Shown in pieces: positions 22,467 to 32,200 of a stretch of DNA of 64,000 nt. Below the pieces are notes generated by a model, which saw only the letters and a program-made list of their open reading frames with translations, had not been told where the DNA came from and ran no database searches. Source of the stretch: Rhyacophila brunnea (Eukaryota > Arthropoda > Insecta > Trichoptera > Rhyacophilidae); NCBI GenBank assembly GCA_022495005.1, contig JAGYXB010001059.1, positions 248,001 to 312,000 of the forward strand, read 5' to 3'. How positions within the stretch are numbered: position 1 is the first letter of the stretch; the number at the start of each line of letters is the position of its first letter. The position numbers were made by a program, and so were the translations under genes.

Positions 22467-22986
22467 GAGTGGCGACGGGTAGAGGTAGGCTGTTAAGATC
22501 ATATATATATATATTGCACACTAAACTTTGTCAAACGTATTTGTTTTCATTGAACTACGACGTGTAGATAGATAGTGTTTGTTAGTTTTTAAAATTCAAT
22601 TAAACCCTTCCTCATCCAAGCCATAGTAGATAATAGTAAAAAACTATTCAATTATCTATAAAATAACTAAAATTATACTATTATATCATTTTAGAAGAAT
22701 ATTTGTATCGATTATGGTTTGGTTTATGCAGGACTAAATGAATTTAAAAAAAAACCAACCAATACCACATGTAATATGTATTCTTAATTCAACGAAAATA
22801 AATAAGTATGGATGAATAACCGTGCACTATTTTTGTCGGGTTGCCCATAGCATAACTAAACTATTATGGTTTGTTTAGGCAGGGTTTAAATTTAAAAACT
22901 AATCAGCACCATCTGCAAATTGTATTCTTAGTTCAATGAAAACAAATAAGTATGACTGTCAAAGTTTAGTGTCCACTATTTATGTT
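22467..22986. mobile_element. hAT-1 element, right end truncated
   Basis: It begins GAGTGGCGACGGGTAGAGG and runs through GGCTGTTAAGATC, an AT microsatellite (about 22500-22514), and the family interior up to TCCACTATTTATGT, where it stops before the right terminal repeat. A tRNA-like minus-strand stretch with ATTCGAACCCGG follows at about 23000-23060. Confidence 0.65.
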
Positions 22987-24130
22987 CCTCACCAATGGGT
23001 TAACGTGATTCGAACCCGGACCCCTAAGATAGGCGCCCACGTGCTCTACTATGTGCTATCTATATAATTGCGACAAAATGAACTAGCAGTTTTTACATTC
23101 GAGCTGAAATGCACAATGATAAATAATAACCACCAGCGGCGTGTGGTCCATAGATGAATCCACGCTATCCACCCATATCATGTCAATCCGTATGACGCAA
23201 GAATAACACAATTTGATATGGTGGGTCTTGCTGACGGTGGGGTTACAATAGGCGGGTCATTTAGCGATCATTGAGGAAACGCAGCGAAAATATTACTGAC
23301 AACAAACTCAGAGCTAAGAAAAACTTGAAGACCCAGTCGGGAGGTATTAGAATGGTGGTACCTGGCGGGCCACAAGTTTTTATGAAAAAACAAAACCATT
23401 AGAAACATTACTATTTAAAAACATACATACATTACGTTTACATCGGGACTAAAAAAATTACACACAATTGCCGAGAAAACGTGAATTCCAGGCACGTAAA
23501 AACGAAGTTATACCGTATATTAAAAGTATATCATAAAGACTTGTAAGTATATCAGTTAAGAATGTCACCATGATTACAAGAGATGACAGTATATTGTGTA
23601 CAATATATTAATTTATTTAAAACTAGGCTAGTATGGTGAGTGTAAAGTACAGAGGGTATACACACTCATTTTCTATGACCAGTCTTGCATGCACGGATTT
23701 GTAGAGCGCTTAAACGCGCTAGTGGCATACATCCGGTTAAGTGTATTAATAGAGACATCACCAAGCTGCGTCTTCAAAATTGGAGACGGACAAACAGGCA
23801 TGGAGAGATATCCTGGAGACGATACAAATCTACACAGGATTATAGAGACAATAACATAAAACTGAAATTTGTCAGACTACACTTTACCTCTGGAGTCTAG
23901 ATATGTAATGGTGACAGATATAATTCATTCTTTATGAGAAGTCAAGGTTTTTACACGTCAGCAGCGTAAAAAACTAAATTAGAATCTTAACACACCTCGA
24001 AATCAAGTTCATACGTTTAGCAAACGTTGACAATATAACAAAGATAACGTTGTTCTGTAAATATTATGAAACATCATCTTTTATCAGATAGTCATGCACT
24101 GACTATTTGTAGGTTTACTCAACATTATTA
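22987..24130. other. No intact gene; tRNA-like scrap and possible retroelement debris
   Basis: A minus-strand tRNA-like B box sits at about 23010. Around 23685-23900 an open frame with WRR and RTNRHGEISW segments faintly resembles the C-terminal tail of non-LTR element proteins, but is too weak to call. The rest is AT-rich. Confidence 0.35.
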
Positions 24131-24477
24131 TACCCCTTTTACACATATATGGATTTACTGCTGACAGTACGTATTGTCGCGGCCATAATAAAAAAATGCA
24201 CGTGTAAATTGCAAGATTACATACATGAGTCAAAAAAGTTCACTCATAAATAACAATTCGACACCTTGCGCAATAGAACCATAGTAGCGAACCTGCCGGT
24301 AAAAAAATGAACTACACTGCGCAGACTCATTTTGAGGTTAACCGATTTTCACAACGTGTCAAATAGTACCATAGAATGTCTTGCTTACTCAACTACTAAG
24401 ACGAAATGTCTCGCTTACTCTTGAAGAATGAGATTGGCGAGACAGTCAGCACTTTTACAAGTAAACAGTTATTACCC
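24131..24477. repeat. Dispersed repeat with TTTACACGT-like ends, copy 1
   Basis: It shares GGATTTACTGCTGACAGTAC, TCGCGGCCATAA and GAGGTTAACCGATTTTCA with 53587-53860. Ends are imperfect inverse matches (TTTTACACAT and ACAAGTAAAC). It may be a non-autonomous DNA transposon; its class is uncertain. Confidence 0.6.
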
Positions 24478-24925
24478 AATCTACTGTGGTTAATTTTACG
24501 ATGCATTCGCAGGAAAAATATCACCCCTTCGTAATTGATTTGATTCAATACTGCGTAAATAGCGAATCAAAGGCAGATGCTAACTAAAACTATTGTTTGA
24601 TTTTGAGTCAACGTTTTATGTCACCCATTGGTTTCATTTGAAACTCGATGTATTACTTTTACGGCTTTTTATTGTATTAATTATTACCCTAATTTAACAC
24701 TTGTGATATCTGATCTACACGTATTTTACTATGTCATATAATTATACTTACAAGTAAGTATATATTCTATATAACTATGTAACCCTATTATTAAGGGAGA
24801 TTCATTTCAAACACCCTCTGATACTTTTGACTGTATTCCTGTATTCAATATTTTGTATTTGTGCTCTTTCGAGACGAATAAAAATACAAGCTGATCTTCA
24901 AAAGACTTTTGATCGATCTACTTAC

Positions 24926-25180
24926 CACTCCACATAACAAGATAATCAAAGTTAGAATGCCTGACAATAGCTCTAAGTCCACAGCTAATCACTTCATCAT
25001 CCACTTTCACTTCAACTTTTAAATTTTGGTTTTACGCATGTCTCAAGCAGAGACATTCGTCTCGCTGTCTACATAGTTCATCAAATTTTTCACTTCGTCG
25101 AGTCATAGATAATAACCAATCCTTATTTGTGCCATATCCCACTTCAATGCTTCAAAAACTTTATGGTTACCTAACAAATT
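24926..25180 (-). pseudogene. Decayed coding exon of unknown protein
   Basis: On the minus strand a strong acceptor (seven T, then CAG) precedes 25180, and a GTAAGT donor follows 24926. The enclosed 255 nt is a multiple of three. From 25180 one frame begins NLLGNHKVFEALKWDMAQIR and hits a stop. Another frame is open from 25151 and includes MTRRSEKFDELCRQRDECLC, then a TAA at 25034-25032. The same frame then reads on through KVEVKVDDEVISCGLRAIV to the donor. The protein-like composition broken by one frameshift and one stop suggests a degraded exon. I do not recognise the family and found no partner exon nearby. Confidence 0.4.
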
Positions 25181-25190
25181 CTGAAAAAAA

Positions 25191-26646
25191 CATGAATAAT
25201 CGCTTCAAATAAAAACTGCACATTAATTAAAATTTCGTAAGTAAATATGTATATTATGTTACATGTACAACTCGGAAGAAAATTAGTGCGATTAATTATG
25301 CTTGATGTGAGCTGCAGAGTTTTTATGTTAGCCAATCACAAACATACATAATAACTATAACCTCAACATTTTGACGTTGAAATTCGCGCTAGTTTTGCCA
25401 TCTTTCATTAAAAATAATAAGGAAAAGTATAAATATAATAGTGCTGCCATCTTTTTCTCGGAAAGTCAGGGTTGCAATATCAAAATGTGTTTTTTAACTG
25501 CATTAATTTGCGCATTGGCCCCCAAAGCATTAAAATTGAACACTGATTTAAACTACAGTATGTAATCATACCTAAGAGAACACCAGTTGGATGAAGCCAC
25601 GGATAGTATCCATATAACCTCAAATAAAGGAGTCTCAAAAAAAAAAAAAACTTTTTATGGTGGAGCCACCATAAGGTCATATTTCAACTGATGCGGAGCC
25701 CAAACAATAATACAACCTTATAATATGGAAGATGACACCCACCCAACAGAAGATCTTGGCTTCTTCTAATAACTCTCTCTAGCTTTCTCTATTCAGAATG
25801 GCGATATCTAACGGATCTAAGACGACTGGAAATTTTATGACATCATTTAGACGCTAGGACAACTGGGCGCTTGTCATCTTGGCACGAATGCGTGAAATAA
25901 TACAGAAATTTCACTGTCCGTTTGAGTATGTTAATATGATCAACCGAGATATAACCTAATAGATAGTGCCTCACATCCACATCACGTATGCCATGGAATA
26001 CAGACAAAATTAAATTGTGTACCGGTGGCATGTGATTGACAGGAAAACAATTCAGTAATTCTGATATAATTTATAATTGGTATTTGGTTTGCATTGGAAT
26101 TTTTCGACAGTACATACGTACTGTACAACAAAAGCGAAAAGGTCAAGTGTATTCATTGACATTGTCTTAAAAATTATTTACAAGTGACCCTGATTATTGA
26201 CCTCTGTATTTAAAATTGCTCAAGAGGCCCTATTGTACTATTTAAAACAGCTCGTAATTGTTCATAAATATATTGATTTGTTCTCTCAGCGGGTCTTGAA
26301 TGAAAATAGTGTTGTAGATATTTAATAACTCCTTCTGTAAATCGATAATAAATCATCCTCCATTTTAATTACCCTACACAGGTTTTGAGAAAATATAATT
26401 TTGAATTTTAATTTACTTTTTATCAAATATACTACTAGAGACATCTATGTTACACTACTTGAAGCTTGAGAAAGAAAAATACGATATTTTTATTGAAAAT
26501 AATATTTCATTTTACATATAACGTAAAAAGTATAAAATAACCTGTTAAATTACACATAATAATTAGTGCGTCCTTGTATTTCCACAAAAAATATAATAAT
26601 TACGTTGGTATCCGCTATTATAGGTTGCAGGATTGAGCATTACTTG
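25191..26646. other. No gene seen
   Basis: Contains an ATGGTGGAGCCACCAT palindrome near 25660 after a poly-A tract, and a short scrap of the GGACAACTGGGCGC end motif at about 25857-25872. Otherwise it is AT-rich without supported features. Confidence 0.35.
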
Positions 26647-26842
26647 CAGTGATGCCAGTCGTACTATAATTATAGTACAATACTATAATTTTGATTCCAC
26701 GAAAAATGTAAAATACAATAATTTTACGCCAAATATACCAAAATACTATAATTTTAAAGGATTCAATACGAAAAATGTTCCTGTACTATATATTTTTTAC
26801 GCCTTTGTACTATATAATCAGCATATAAAAATATGAACACTG
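26647..26842. mobile_element. hAT-6 MITE, host of the hAT-7 insertion
   Basis: It begins CAGTGATGCCA and ends GAACACTG, with an interior built from TACTATAATT repeats; a sister copy is at 47001-47215. Its own flanks are ATTACTTG (26639-26646) and, beyond the hAT-7 insertion, ATAACATG (28070-28077), matching at 6 of 8. The next element begins exactly at its last base. Confidence 0.75.
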
Positions 26843-28061
26843 TAGAGGTGAGTTGGAAATACTGTCACCAGTTTGTGTACTTAAGTTTCGGATGAAACTA
26901 TCCATACTAAGTATTTGTGGCCCAATAAACTTGTTTCAAGAAATTTGAAACGTTTAGATGTTCAAATTCGAACGCATTCGATGATCTCATCGCCGTGACT
27001 CGCCATTCGGTGATGCTGGTTGACTTTCAACGCTATTGATATTAAATGCGCGCGAGCGAGATATCATGATACACGTATGTCTAGCCGTGATATTATACTC
27101 AACTGACATTTTTCTCCTCTGTTGTAAAGTTGGTATAGTGAAGGACAGAAATGGTCACATGTTCGTTTTATAGTATACTATTTGAGATCGCCTTAGTTTT
27201 AGTTTTTAAGAGTTTTAGTTTCAGTTGAGTATGAGACTTTATCGAGTCCAGGAGTTTGACGCATGGTATGAGATCTCGCCGTCTGCTAGCTAGTTCGTAG
27301 TCTTGCTACGTATGAAATCATCGCCTCGGACTTCGCAACTCGCGTATGTTTAGTATAATACTACGGAATTAGTTTTAGTTTAAGTTGAGTATGACATTTA
27401 CATTGAGTTGACGTCAGTCGCAAGCCGGCATAGCGGAGTTCTGATAACGCTAATTGACTACGCGTTTATCTGGTTTTGTCACGTCGAGTTTCTCGATTTT
27501 TTAGTGTTATAATTGGAACTTATAAACATAAACTGAATTCAAATTGTATGCGTGATTGTATAAATGGATAATAATTATATTATACTTAATAAACAATTTG
27601 TGTAAAAATGGCTACTAAAAGGTTAAGTTTCGTGTGGAATCATTCCAAAGAAATAGTTACAAATTATGCCATCTGTAATGTTTGTAACATAAAAAATTCA
27701 TACAAGTCAATGTCAAATTTGAAGAAACTTTTACAGCGCAAGCACCCAACTATTCATATTGACTTCGCCAGGCAAAATATAGCTCTACCTGTAAATGAAA
27801 ATGCTTTACAGATAAATGAAACCAGTGCTTTTAATGCTTTAGTATTTTCTACTGAAACAGGAGTGACTAGTGCCATAGTTCCAGCTGTACCTGTCTCGAA
27901 AATGGGACTTTTCGAAAAGCGGATGAATTTTTAACGATTCTATTATAGCCGATATTTCAAATACTAGTAAGTATTTTGGAACAAGTTTCGATACTTAGTA
28001 TTTTTTAATACTGGTAGTAAGTATACTTAGTCTTCAAAATCGACCAGTTTTCCCACCTCTA
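26843..28061 (+). mobile_element. hAT-7 element carrying a BED-finger gene fragment
   Basis: Ends TAGAGGTGAG and the inverse of TAGAGGTGGG enclose 1219 bp. A perfect 8-bp duplication GAACACTG (26835-26842 and 28062-28069) flanks it. This octamer is itself the end of the hAT-6 element. TAGAGGTGGG-type ends are usual for hAT elements with BED-finger transposases, and such a finger is encoded at 27608-27934. The catalytic and dimerisation regions are absent, so the copy is an internal-deletion derivative. Confidence 0.88.
27608..27934 (+). CDS. BED zinc finger, N-terminal part of a hAT transposase
   Basis: A 108-residue frame. Residues about 8-52 form a BED-type finger: a VWNH segment, CNVC as the first metal pair, then SYKSMSNLKKLLQRKHPTIH as the recognition helix. 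BED fingers bind transposon ends or host DNA and occur at the N terminus of hAT transposases. In this family the helix usually reads LKKHLQRKHP; here the first histidine is leucine, so metal binding may rely on the later HPTIH pair or be lost. The frame stops soon after the finger, with no DDE region, and lies in the middle of a hAT element with intact ends. It could act only as a DNA-binding fragment, if expressed. Confidence 0.7.
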   Translation: MATKRLSFVWNHSKEIVTNYAICNVCNIKNSYKSMSNLKKLLQRKHPTIHIDFARQNIALPVNENALQINETSAFNALVFSTETGVTSAIVPAVPVSKMGLFEKRMNF

Positions 28062-28077
28062 GAACACTGATAACATG

Positions 28078-28860
28078 TCAAAAATAGGCGAATAAAATGA
28101 TTTCTACATAATATTATAAAATACGAAAGTACATGTATTAGCGTATTATATTTCAAAATAACTTACCGATGACTTCACTGTCACGATCATTATCGTCTTT
28201 GGGCATTTTGATTAATCAATGTTGTACAATTTTAACCTCTAAATTTTACACTGTATTCCACGGATATCCCACTATTGTGTGTTAATTATTAACGGCAACC
28301 CGACGACGTCGCCTGATCAAAGTTCGGTCACAATTTATGATAAACTGCAGAATATATTTGTTAATAACTGTTTAATGTTTAATGACTTTTACAAACAAAA
28401 CATTTTGACATTGACAGACAAGTTTGACATTTCCAAAACCAACAATACAGATTTCTGTTTTACCTACGCCCGCTGCGGTAACTTACGTTGCTATAGTCAC
28501 ATTAGTATAGTCAGAATATCTATTTTCATCTCTGATAATATAATAATTGACAATAATAATTTTATTAATGCACATTTTGTCACCTTTTCGTAATAGTTAG
28601 CACTTGAACTCTTATAACGCCGCACTGATAATTTATTTGTTAAATTAATAAACTATTATGTACAGAGATTAGTAACGGCGTAAAGGCCAGTAACTGGTAT
28701 ATACCTTAATTGATTATATGATAATTTTATTAATCAATATTATGACTATGACGATATCGTTATAAATAAACTATTATATTTTTTTTTTGAAAATATTGTG
28801 TAATAATAATAGCTACATAACATGATTTATAAATATATTTTCGAAAAATTAATACTATAA
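28078..28860. other. AT-rich spacer, no supported gene
   Basis: A minus-strand ATG at 28206 opens 13 codons and runs into a GTAAGT donor at 28166, which could be chance. A plus-strand frame at 28279-28593 has no recognisable domain. Confidence 0.35.
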
Positions 28861-28905
28861 AGCCTCCCCCACACCAAAGCGAATATTCGCGGCGAATATT
28901 CGCAG
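28861..28905 (+). repeat. Left terminal and subterminal repeat of the Harbinger element
   Basis: It pairs with the inverse of 37415-37459 with only a few mismatches. The GCGAATATTCGC palindrome is repeated immediately inward and again near 28993 and 29032. These are candidate binding sites for the transposase/MADF pair. Confidence 0.85.
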
Positions 28906-29080
28906 CGAATTATTCGCCAATCAAGCTCGTATTGGCTTACGGGACAGAGCACGCTTGCGCGACCGCCTTGCGTCTTGAGTGCGAATTTGCAGCGAATATT
29001 CGCTGCGATTTTCGGGAACTCTGTCGACAGCGAATTTATTCGCGGCGGACAATTTCGCCAAGGGAATTAGTAAAATCAAA

Positions 29081-29225
29081 ATGGCGACGATTCGGACGAT
29101 TGAAAAGCTGATAGAGTTGGTCCGGAAATATCGAATTCTTTACGATTTGTCTGACAAGGAGTATAAAAATATACGAAAGAAAGATAAAATATGGGATGAG
29201 ATTGGCATCGAAATTGGTGAAAGTG
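29081..29225 (+). CDS. MADF-BESS gene, exon 1
   Basis: Encodes the N-terminal half of the MADF domain. I chose the ATG at 29081 because the sequence upstream in frame is terminal-repeat DNA and the domain starts a few residues after it. The donor is G|GTAAGG. Confidence 0.8.
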
Positions 29226-32200
29226 GTAAGGATGTCGTCATAATATGTAAAAAAAAGTATTTGATTACCGTCGCTGCCTAACCTATCTACATTTATTTTG
29301 ACAGCATGGATACGATAAAAAATACAATAATTATTGTTTCCCGATATTTATAAAATACACATTAATATTAATGTGCGTCATAACGTTATAGCTTTGTTAG
29401 TGCACTAACAGTTATTTATCTTATAAAGTTCAATATGGAGCGCTGCGATTGTTAACATTTCGGTATCGAGCATTCAAATATAACAATAATTTTATATCAT
29501 TGATGCAATTTGTGTCCAATACTGCCATCTTCTTCGGTATCGGTAACGTAAGTACCTATTGTCATTTTATATTTGTCAATAATATCGTGATTTGATAGTA
29601 TTCAAGAATATTTTCTTTAGGTTATGTAGGTATCTTTAAGATTTTTTTGCAGGTGCCTAACATACAGCTTTGCATTTTTATTGTATTGTATGTTACGCCG
29701 AATGTGCGAAATTGACTATTACATGAAATGGGCTAAATTTTGGCTAATTCATGTAATAGTCAAGCCTGTTGCCTTATTCATGAATTAGGTAAATTTTCTG
29801 CCCGAGTACTTACGTGAATTCGCCAGGGCATGGAATTCTTAAACTATCAACATGATAGTAGAAAAAGTAAATTTAATACGGATTGGATGGTTTTATTAGT
29901 TATAATTGGACATAATATAATATTATTCGGGGTCAATCCACTGCTAGATGAAGGCCTCTGCTAGCTCCTTCCTTCTTCGCTGCTACGTACTTCTATTGAA
30001 CTTCACGTGAACTAAGAGACTAGCTAAGTGAAAGTGTCATAATATACGAGGATGAATAAGGCAAGGGTGAGGGCCAAGGCCCATTTTATGATTCCTCTGT
30101 TGATATACCCACAGAACAGATAATAAATAGAATACCGATATGCTATATTCAATTCGCCGCATGTTGAATGTGTGAGTGTCCTACGAAAATGAAGCACGCA
30201 TTATCCACGTGCAATAGTGTGTTTGTAATACACCAACATTAAATGAGCGTAAATGCATAAACCGAGAGCCGTTTTCAGTATTCGACGTACAACGTATTCT
30301 TGACACGAGTGTAAGTTTAACCCGGATTCTTCCTTACTCTAGTCGGTTACCTGCTATCGTCTTACCCGTTATGCATTTCAGTTCCCATTATTTCTGAGTT
30401 CCCTGGATGTACCTATATTTATTAAGAAAAACGACTACCGTGGAATGGGGTGAATACTGGATAGACCCGTTTTTCCATTTCTATCTTCCTGGTCCACATT
30501 ATTCAGACAAACATGAATGACTTAAAACCTGTTTCTATGGACATAAACATACTACATACCTGAATATCACCCCGCGCTCTCAATAGATTTGCCATTAAAT
30601 TTTTTACAGTTCACAAATATTCGTATTCAACATCATAATTTTGGAAATGGAGACAGTGAATGCACTGAATCGAAGTATATTAATAATAATTTGTGGAACT
30701 TCTTTAAGGGCGACCTATTGCACATGTATTATGAATTTCGGAATGTTGACTGGGAAATTTTATACTCGATTAGTGACATCAATGCTGTAGTGAAGGTATT
30801 TTACCAATATATATAAGTATATATAATTTATTTGACAAGTCATTTTTTTTTAAAAAATCATCGGGCTCTTCGCGCAGCTACCCAAGATGGTTCAATTTTG
30901 ATTTAATTAAAAACATACGACTAAACCACTTGCATCACAAAAAATGGAAGAAAACAAAGACATAGGTACATTGATAGTATTGGGGGGAAGTTAACGTCAG
31001 ATCCTAAATCATTTTGGAATTACGTTAGAAGTACGCGTGACTCTTCTCCACAATTATCATCTATGTCTCTGGAAGGTAGTGTTTTGTGAACTTCTTGAAT
31101 TAATAATTTGTTATGTACTCAACATGTCTTTTAAATAATTAAATAAACATTTTTCAACTACCCTTTACGGTATTAGCAGTAAAACAGCCAATTTTGTGTG
31201 ATTTCTCTTCCTAAGCGTTGGGGCGAATATAGACATGGCGAATGAATAGAATCAAAACAACTTTCTTAGTGGTAAAAATGTAATTACTGTAAAATTATAA
31301 ATTTACGTACATTTTAGTATGGAATTTAATAAATCAATGTATACATTTTACAAGTGCGGTGGCAAAAACATAACAAAATTAGGTATATATAAAAAGTTAG
31401 GTACCCACAAAATAAGCTTTATCATATTAGGAATAATTGTGTTTTGTATGTAGGATAATAATTAGTGAAGTTGTGTTAAACGATGCGATTTAGCCACCAT
31501 ATTTCAACATCGCCCATACAGATTACTGCACCAAACCTTTCTCGGATGTCAGTACCTTCGGCACAAACGGTTCAAGTCCTGCTCAGTGTCATATTTTAGT
31601 ATCTATAGTAAAGATGTTTTCTAGTAGGTCGATATATTTCTGAGGTATTTTCAAATAGTGTACATTAGTGAATTCATTTTGTTTTTAATTTTTATAACAG
31701 TAATTCTAGTAATTAACAGGAGTATCCAAAATACTACGGTTATTAGTTTATTTCGGAATAAATAATTGGTCATGACCATAAATAACACAACAGGTAGGTA
31801 AAAAAAAACAAAATATCTATTTACATAATATTGAAATATATTTGCCAAAAATAGAAATGTACATGTTATACCAAGTTATAATATATATATATATATATAT
31901 CATGTAAGTATATAAAAATAAATATACATAGACAAATTATAAAATATGATATAATTATAAGGTAGTAATAATTGTCAAATCACAATGAGATGGGGATGCT
32001 TTTGAAAATTCTTCTGGCAGACGAAGACTAATAATTCTACCTAGGTATATAAATAAAATTTATTCTGCTGTAATTTTTTTTCATATTTGTCCATTTTATT
32101 ACAATATCTTATAATATAAATCTTATTATATAAATATTTTCTTGTATTCTGTGCAAAAATAATTAAAAAAACTTTATTAACCTACACAAGTATTTTTTAT

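Noticed and set aside
28167..28206. Minus-strand ATG with 13 codons and a GTAAGT donor, like a first exon
   Set aside because: Too short to judge, its phase does not fit the decayed exon at 24926-25180, and no other partner exon is seen.
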